18,457 bases of DNA from Mobilitalea sp. (GTDB taxonomy: Bacteria > Bacillota_A > Clostridia > Lachnospirales > Lachnospiraceae). The stretch covers positions 1 to 18,457 of the forward strand of contig JARKQP010000966.1 of the NCBI GenBank assembly GCA_029974875.1. Reading direction: 5' to 3'. Of the stretch, positions 14,873 to 18,457 are shown one piece after another. The notes beneath the pieces are model-generated. The model searched no databases, had not been told where the DNA came from, and worked only from the letters and a program-made list of their open reading frames with translations. Position numbers and translations under genes: made by a program. Each line of letters opens with the position of its first letter. Position 1 is the stretch's first letter.

Positions 14873-15562
14873 TTACGCCAGTTTGGAATTACCAAAGCAA
14901 ATAAGGCGTTCCAGCTTTGCAACATTATCTTTTTTTCCTATAACAACGATAACATCACTGGCGTTTAGCTTCAGATCAGGATGGACTTCAACGATGGTTT
15001 CATTCCCTCTGACAACCGCAATGATGTTGAGATTAAATTTTTTACGGAGATCCAGCTCCATAACGGACTTTCCATGAAATTTGTCGTTTAGCCGCATCTC
15101 TGATATCACATGTTCACTTGACAGGTCGAGGAAATCCATTGCTCCGGATCTGGACAGCGAGTTCGCAAGACGGATAGCACGGTCCCGCTCAGGATAAACC
15201 GCCTCCGCGCCGATCTTTTGCAATACCCTGCCATGCTCGGTACTGATTGCTTTGGCAATAACCCGTGGGACGCCTAACTCAATCACATTGAGCGCTGTCA
15301 GAATACTGGCTTCCACCTGTTCGCCAATACACACAATAACAGTAGCACAATTCTGTATTCCGGCTTCCTCAAGCGTCGGTTTGTCCAATTGGGATACGAC
15401 AAAGGCTTGCTGCACCTTGTCTTGAATTTGCTTAATCTTACTTCCGTTCATATCCAAAACTAAAACTTCTTTTCCGTTTTCCGCAAGCGTCTCTGCGAGT
15501 GCGAATCCAAAACGTCCAAGTCCAATGACTCCAAAAGCAATACTTGCTTTATATTCCAACAT
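14873..15562 (-). CDS. ktrA: KtrA/TrkA-type RCK regulatory subunit of K+ uptake
   Basis: This cytoplasmic gating ring subunit of 229 residues has one RCK_N and one RCK_C domain, the size of KtrA (222 in Bacillus) rather than the double-length TrkA. The Rossmann GLGRFG is at 14-19, with the acidic ribose-binding Asp37 at the end of beta 2 in VLVLD. VIVCIGEQVEASI and ERDRAIRLANSL follow, then RCK_C from about 135 (EMRLNDKFHGKSVMELDLRKKF) to the end. By family it binds ATP/ADP or NAD(H) and, in its C-terminal domain, often c-di-AMP. The gene starts 13 nt after ktrB, with GGAG about 11 nt upstream of the ATG. Confidence 0.93.
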   Translation of the reverse strand: MLEYKASIAFGVIGLGRFGFALAETLAENGKEVLVLDMNGSKIKQIQDKVQQAFVVSQLDKPTLEEAGIQNCATVIVCIGEQVEASILTALNVIELGVPRVIAKAISTEHGRVLQKIGAEAVYPERDRAIRLANSLSRSGAMDFLDLSSEHVISEMRLNDKFHGKSVMELDLRKKFNLNIIAVVRGNETIVEVHPDLKLNASDVIVVIGKKDNVAKLERLICFGNSKLA

Positions 15563-15575
15563 ATTTTTATTTCTC

Positions 15576-16865
15576 CTATCCTATTGTTACTCTTTCTTCT
15601 GCGTAAGAAAGGTTTGACGAGGCTTTATATACCCAGATGCTTGCCATAGTGAGCGGACCAACCCGCCCGATAAACATAGTCAGGCATAAAAGGATTTTAC
15701 TCATATCTGCTAAATGTGGGGTGATACCTGTTGAAAGTCCAACCGTACCAAATCCCGATACGACTTCAAAAAGAACCTGCATAAACGTAAGCTGTGGCTC
15801 GATGATACAAATCATAAGGGTCATGAAGCAAACGACAATTGCAGCCATAATGGTGACGGTAAACGCCTTCATGATGCTTTCATGATGAATCTTGCGCCGA
15901 AAAGCCGTGCAGTCCCGGTTAGTGGAAAACGCAAGAAGACTTTTAAGCAGGGTGAACGCGGTTGTGGTCTTTATACCGCCGCCTGTTGAACCCGGCGAAG
16001 CGCCGATGAACATCAGCATAATCAGGACAAACTGTCCTGCTGCGGTGAATTCTCCGATTGAATAGGTACTAAATCCTGCGGTTCTTGCAGAAGTGCTTTG
16101 GAAAAAGGCTCCTAGCCAAGTCACGTCATCGGTGAGCTTCAGTAAGACCGTACCGATTACCAGCAAGGATACCGTCATTGTTAAAACGATTTTTGTATTC
16201 ATGCTGAGATTTCGCCAGGAGCGTTTATGCAATACCTCCCGGATTACGTAAAACCCCAAGCCGCCGAAGATAATCAGACCGCAGGTCGTCAGGTTCAGCA
16301 GCGCATTATCCCGGTAAGGAATCAGGTTCCGGTATCCGCCTAAAATATCAAAGCCGGAGTTATTAAATGCTGCCACGGAATGAAACGCGCTGATACCCAA
16401 AGCCGGCAGCGGCGGATAATCCTGTGAAAATACGACGTAACTGAGTAGCATGCCCGCACCTTCAAAGCATAATGTCATAATCATAATAGATTTTACCAGG
16501 CGTACTACGCCCTGGAGGGTATTCAGATTCAATGCCTCCCGCACAAGGACACGCTCCTTCAGCCCTACTTTTTTACGGGCCAGCAGGATAAAAGCAACGC
16601 CAATGGAGGTGATCCCCAAGCCTCCGATTTGAATCAGAAGTGCAACCACGGTCCGCCCAAAAACACTGAAATAATCGGCAGTATCTATGGCGATCAGGCC
16701 AGTTACGCAAACGGCGCTGGTTGAAGTAAACAATGCGTCCACAGGGCGCACTGTAACGCCCGGGTTCGCGGAAATGGGCAAAAGTAATAATATTGTACCA
16801 AGAAGGATTACACCCGCAAATCCCAGCGCGATTACCCTTCCTGGATTTAACCATCGTATATGCAT
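15576..16865 (-). CDS. ktrB: KtrB/TrkH-family K+ channel-like transporter subunit
   Basis: This is the membrane pore subunit, 429 residues, with eight or more helices arranged as four M1-P-M2 repeats. The four selectivity-filter loops are visible: SAVCVTGL (Gly56), AFNNSGF (Gly171), SARTAGFST (Gly264) and SGFGTVGLSTG (Gly376). The M2C2 intramembrane gating loop GASPGSTGGGIKT is at 288-300, a KtrB/TrkH hallmark. I choose the ATG at 16865, with AAGGTG about 9 nt upstream, over an in-frame GTG at 16877. Together with KtrA it forms a Na+- or H+-linked K+ uptake system. It follows kdpC on the same strand across a 238-nt gap that may hold a regulatory leader. Confidence 0.94.
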   Translation of the reverse strand: MHIRWLNPGRVIALGFAGVILLGTILLLLPISANPGVTVRPVDALFTSTSAVCVTGLIAIDTADYFSVFGRTVVALLIQIGGLGITSIGVAFILLARKKVGLKERVLVREALNLNTLQGVVRLVKSIMIMTLCFEGAGMLLSYVVFSQDYPPLPALGISAFHSVAAFNNSGFDILGGYRNLIPYRDNALLNLTTCGLIIFGGLGFYVIREVLHKRSWRNLSMNTKIVLTMTVSLLVIGTVLLKLTDDVTWLGAFFQSTSARTAGFSTYSIGEFTAAGQFVLIMLMFIGASPGSTGGGIKTTTAFTLLKSLLAFSTNRDCTAFRRKIHHESIMKAFTVTIMAAIVVCFMTLMICIIEPQLTFMQVLFEVVSGFGTVGLSTGITPHLADMSKILLCLTMFIGRVGPLTMASIWVYKASSNLSYAEERVTIG

Positions 16866-17063
16866 GAGTCCACACACCTTTTTTCATAATTGTACAGGGA
16901 TTCTTTAAAATTTACCTGCCGGACAACCCAGGCTTTGCTGTCATAAGCCTATCAGCGTATAAACATTTAAAATGCCGGTAGCTCTGACCCAATCAGCTGG
17001 AAAGGACGCTGAAGCTGCACCTCCATTCCTTTCCTAAGGGATGCACACGTTGGTAGTATAACA
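16866..17063 (-). promoter_or_regulatory. Possible structured leader and promoter upstream of ktrB
   Basis: On the minus strand, an extended -10 (TGT-TATACT, 17055-17063) could start a leader of about 180 nt before ktrB. It can fold into a stem of GGAAAGGA and TCCTTTCC (16999-17006 with 17027-17034). A second hairpin pairs AGGCTT with AAGCCT (16930-16935 with 16945-16950). A competing CCTG/CAGG pair (16915-16918 with 16929-16932) shares bases with the latter. K+ transporter genes in Firmicutes often carry c-di-AMP (ydaO) riboswitches. I do not see the full ydaO consensus, so this is only a position-based suspicion. Confidence 0.35.
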
Positions 17064-17103
17064 TGTGGAGCATTATAATGGTGTTAAGGTTTCTTCCGGA
17101 GTA

Positions 17104-17742
17104 TTAAGATGGTATAAAGATTCCTTCCTTCAATAAGCGGAAGATTTCTAAGTTTACCTTTAATACATTAACGGTTTCTTCCCCGAAAATACCGAGGAGC
17201 TTTCCCTGCGTGTTTTTCTTTACGATAGCCTGTAGCGTTTCCTCTGGCAACCCGGTCGCCCCGGCTAGGGCCGGGATTTGGACCGCAGCTGATTCAGGGC
17301 TGATATGAGGGTCAAGGCCGGAGCCGGAGGCTGTCAATAAATCAGTAGGGATATCTTCTTCCTTTACAGAAGGATTTGCCCCTAAGAATTCTGTAATATC
17401 AGCTTCCACACGCTTGGCTAATTCAGGGTTAGCCGGCGCATAGTTTTTAGAGCCTGAGCTAATACCGGTGTAGTTGCCGTTCATCCTTTCCTCCTCGGTA
17501 TATGTGTTGTAATCCACAGCAGAAGGACGGCACTTCATAAACCGTGCAGCTGTAAAATCCTGCCCGATCAGCTCAGAACCGACGGCCTTACTGCCGGCTG
17601 TGATAAGGCTGCCGTTCGCCTGTCTGGGAAAGACCAGTTGGCTAATCCCCGTGAGCAGCAGGGGGTAAACCAGCCCGCAAATCACAAGTAAAACCACAGT
17701 CACCAAAAACGGCTTCTTGATTCCTTTTAAAACTCTATACAT
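17104..17742 (-). CDS. kdpC: KdpC subunit of the K+-transporting ATPase
   Basis: KdpC is the single-span subunit of the KdpFABC potassium pump that sits between KdpA and KdpB and raises ATP affinity. This 212-residue protein has one N-terminal membrane helix (about 11-32, FLVTVVLLVICGLVYPLLLTG) followed by a periplasm-type domain. The family landmarks are GSELIGQDF, FMKCRPSA, SGSGLDPHISPESA and the paired IPALAGATGL and VN-containing tail. I choose the second ATG (17742) because AGGAGG lies 8 nt upstream of it but only 2 nt from the ATG at 17748. It follows an unknown gene, and kdpB lies beyond that. No terminator is visible after its stop. Confidence 0.95.
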   Translation of the reverse strand: MYRVLKGIKKPFLVTVVLLVICGLVYPLLLTGISQLVFPRQANGSLITAGSKAVGSELIGQDFTAARFMKCRPSAVDYNTYTEEERMNGNYTGISSGSKNYAPANPELAKRVEADITEFLGANPSVKEEDIPTDLLTASGSGLDPHISPESAAVQIPALAGATGLPEETLQAIVKKNTQGKLLGIFGEETVNVLKVNLEIFRLLKEGIFIPS

Positions 17743-17809
17743 ATTCATAACCTCCTATTTGTGAAAGCAGCGGAATCAATCAACTGAGGAATAACCGAAA
17801 GAGGGTATC

Positions 17810-18172
17810 CTATTGACCGGCTGCACATTTATGGTGTTTTTCATACTTTTCATCATAAATGTCAGCACCCAGCACCTTGTTCACTGCTTTGATAAATGCC
17901 TGATATTTCCCGGTTTTGCCATTCCTATAGGGGAGTGATAAAGACATGATTTTTTCAATACCCTCCTCATCGAGCTCAAGACAATCTGATAGGATGGCTT
18001 TGATTTCATCGGAAGGTGATCCATGGGCAAACTCATCAGCAGCCCTATATACTTTTTCATCCTCATAAAAACCTGAATTTCTATAGTCGTTCCACTCCAG
18101 TATTTTTTTATAAATATAAATAATTAAAAATTCAATGGTTAATATGCCGACATTCTGCAAAAAACTATTCAT
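17810..18172 (-). CDS. Unknown membrane-anchored protein between kdpB and kdpC
   Basis: This 120-residue protein starts with one hydrophobic helix (about 8-23, VGILTIEFLIIYIYKK) followed by a charged, probably cytoplasmic part. The latter includes DEFAHGSPSDEIKAILSDCLELDEEGIEKIMSLSLPYRNGKTGKYQAFIKAVNKVLGADIYDEKY. It is a genuine gene: AAGGAG is 9 nt upstream of the ATG, codon use looks like its neighbours, and it sits in line with kdpB (36 nt gap) and kdpC (67 nt gap) on the same strand. I do not recognise a family. Classical kdp operons have B directly followed by C; KdpF is a 29-residue peptide upstream of A, so this is not KdpF by size or place. A role in stability or regulation of the pump is an inference from position only. 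Confidence 0.75.
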   Translation of the reverse strand: MNSFLQNVGILTIEFLIIYIYKKILEWNDYRNSGFYEDEKVYRAADEFAHGSPSDEIKAILSDCLELDEEGIEKIMSLSLPYRNGKTGKYQAFIKAVNKVLGADIYDEKYEKHHKCAAGQ

Positions 18173-18208
18173 AAAACAGTCTCCTTCCCATATCTCAATG
18201 TCATCTTG

Positions 18209-18457
18209 CTACATCCCCAGGACAGACAGCAGTGGGGTGATGGCAAGATCGATCAATTTGATGCCAACAAATGGTGCAGCCACACCGCCAAGCCCGTAAA
18301 TCAGCATATTGCGGGACAGCATCCTCTCCGCACGCATCGGCCTGTACCTGACTCCTTTCATCGCGAGGGGTATCAGGAGCGGGATAATGATGGCGTTAAA
18401 AATCAAAGCGGAAAGGATCGCGCTATAAGGTGTGGACAGTCCCATGATATTGAGCGT
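18209..18457 (-). CDS. kdpB: KdpB, C-terminal end (K+-transporting P-type ATPase, partial)
   Basis: The frame is open to the right edge of the window, so only the last 82 codons of the P-type ATPase subunit are present. [20 protein letters not shown] followed by [15 protein letters not shown] and VRYRP, then LLxRN-like [13 protein letters not shown] and [11 protein letters not shown], are the conserved final transmembrane helices of KdpB. The catalytic DKTG and nucleotide-binding domains lie outside. It is the upstream member of the kdpB - unknown - kdpC run. Confidence 0.92.
   Translation of the reverse strand, partial: TLNIMGLSTPYSAILSALIFNAIIIPLLIPLAMKGVRYRPMRAERMLSRNMLIYGLGGVAAPFVGIKLIDLAITPLLSVLGM

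Noticed and set aside
16866..17103. c-di-GMP class I riboswitch, suggested by GACAGCAAAGCC on the minus strand
   Set aside because: The motif resembles GACGCAAAGCC only in part, and the GGCAAACC block and the receptor helix of that class are missing.
1..18457. CRISPR arrays, tRNA or rRNA genes, phage or toxin-antitoxin modules
   Set aside because: I saw no regularly spaced repeats, no cloverleaf-like segments and no recognisable phage, Cas or toxin-antitoxin proteins; this was by eye, not by a search program.

Overview
The window looks like chromosomal DNA of a low-to-moderate GC Firmicute. Clostridia, probably Lachnospiraceae, is the best guess. The evidence is strong AGGAGG-type ribosome binding sites, sigma-A style promoters, a DbpA protein that follows the Bacillus YxiN pattern from end to end, and a short remnant that resembles clostridial MalT/LuxR regulators. 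I made no database search, so the family names come from motif recognition.

Layout. (1) 1-3.5 kb: the 3' end of an unrecognised gene, then a SufS-like class V aminotransferase facing a stand-alone RsmH-type 16S rRNA methyltransferase, with a hairpin between them. (2) 3.4-5.4 kb: a scrambled patch. A small ArsC/Spx-like protein butts directly against a remnant of a LuxR-type regulator. That remnant is fused in frame to a very AT-rich gene for a membrane-anchored retropepsin-like protein. A doubtful 94-codon ORF follows. Two near-identical 42-bp promoter segments flank the patch, one driving the ArsC-like gene and one driving dbpA. (3) 5.4-8.4 kb: two consecutive DEAD-box RNA helicases, DbpA (23S rRNA assembly) and an RhlE-like enzyme with a basic tail. 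(4) 8.4-11.7 kb: a TetR regulator divergent from a two-gene ABC exporter, with an inverted repeat over both promoters. (5) 11.8-14.2 kb: an MpsC/DUF2294 protein with a consensus promoter and a strong terminator, then a large DUF4914 protein with a PEPCK-like P-loop. (6) 14.2-14.4 kb: a compact cluster of palindromes and direct repeats. (7) 14.4-18.5 kb, minus strand: a potassium block running kdpB (partial), an unknown membrane-anchored protein, kdpC, a 238-nt possibly structured leader, ktrB, ktrA and an AtpI-like small membrane protein.

Working together: the right end puts an ATP-driven K+ pump (Kdp) next to a channel-like K+ transporter (KtrAB), with two small proteins that are not standard members. 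The helicases and RsmH share a ribosome-RNA theme but are not one operon. The TetR/ABC set reads as a self-contained, inducible efflux module. The least ordinary items are the duplicated promoter, the gene inserted between kdpB and kdpC, the leader before ktrB, the retropepsin/LuxR chimera and the palindrome cluster.
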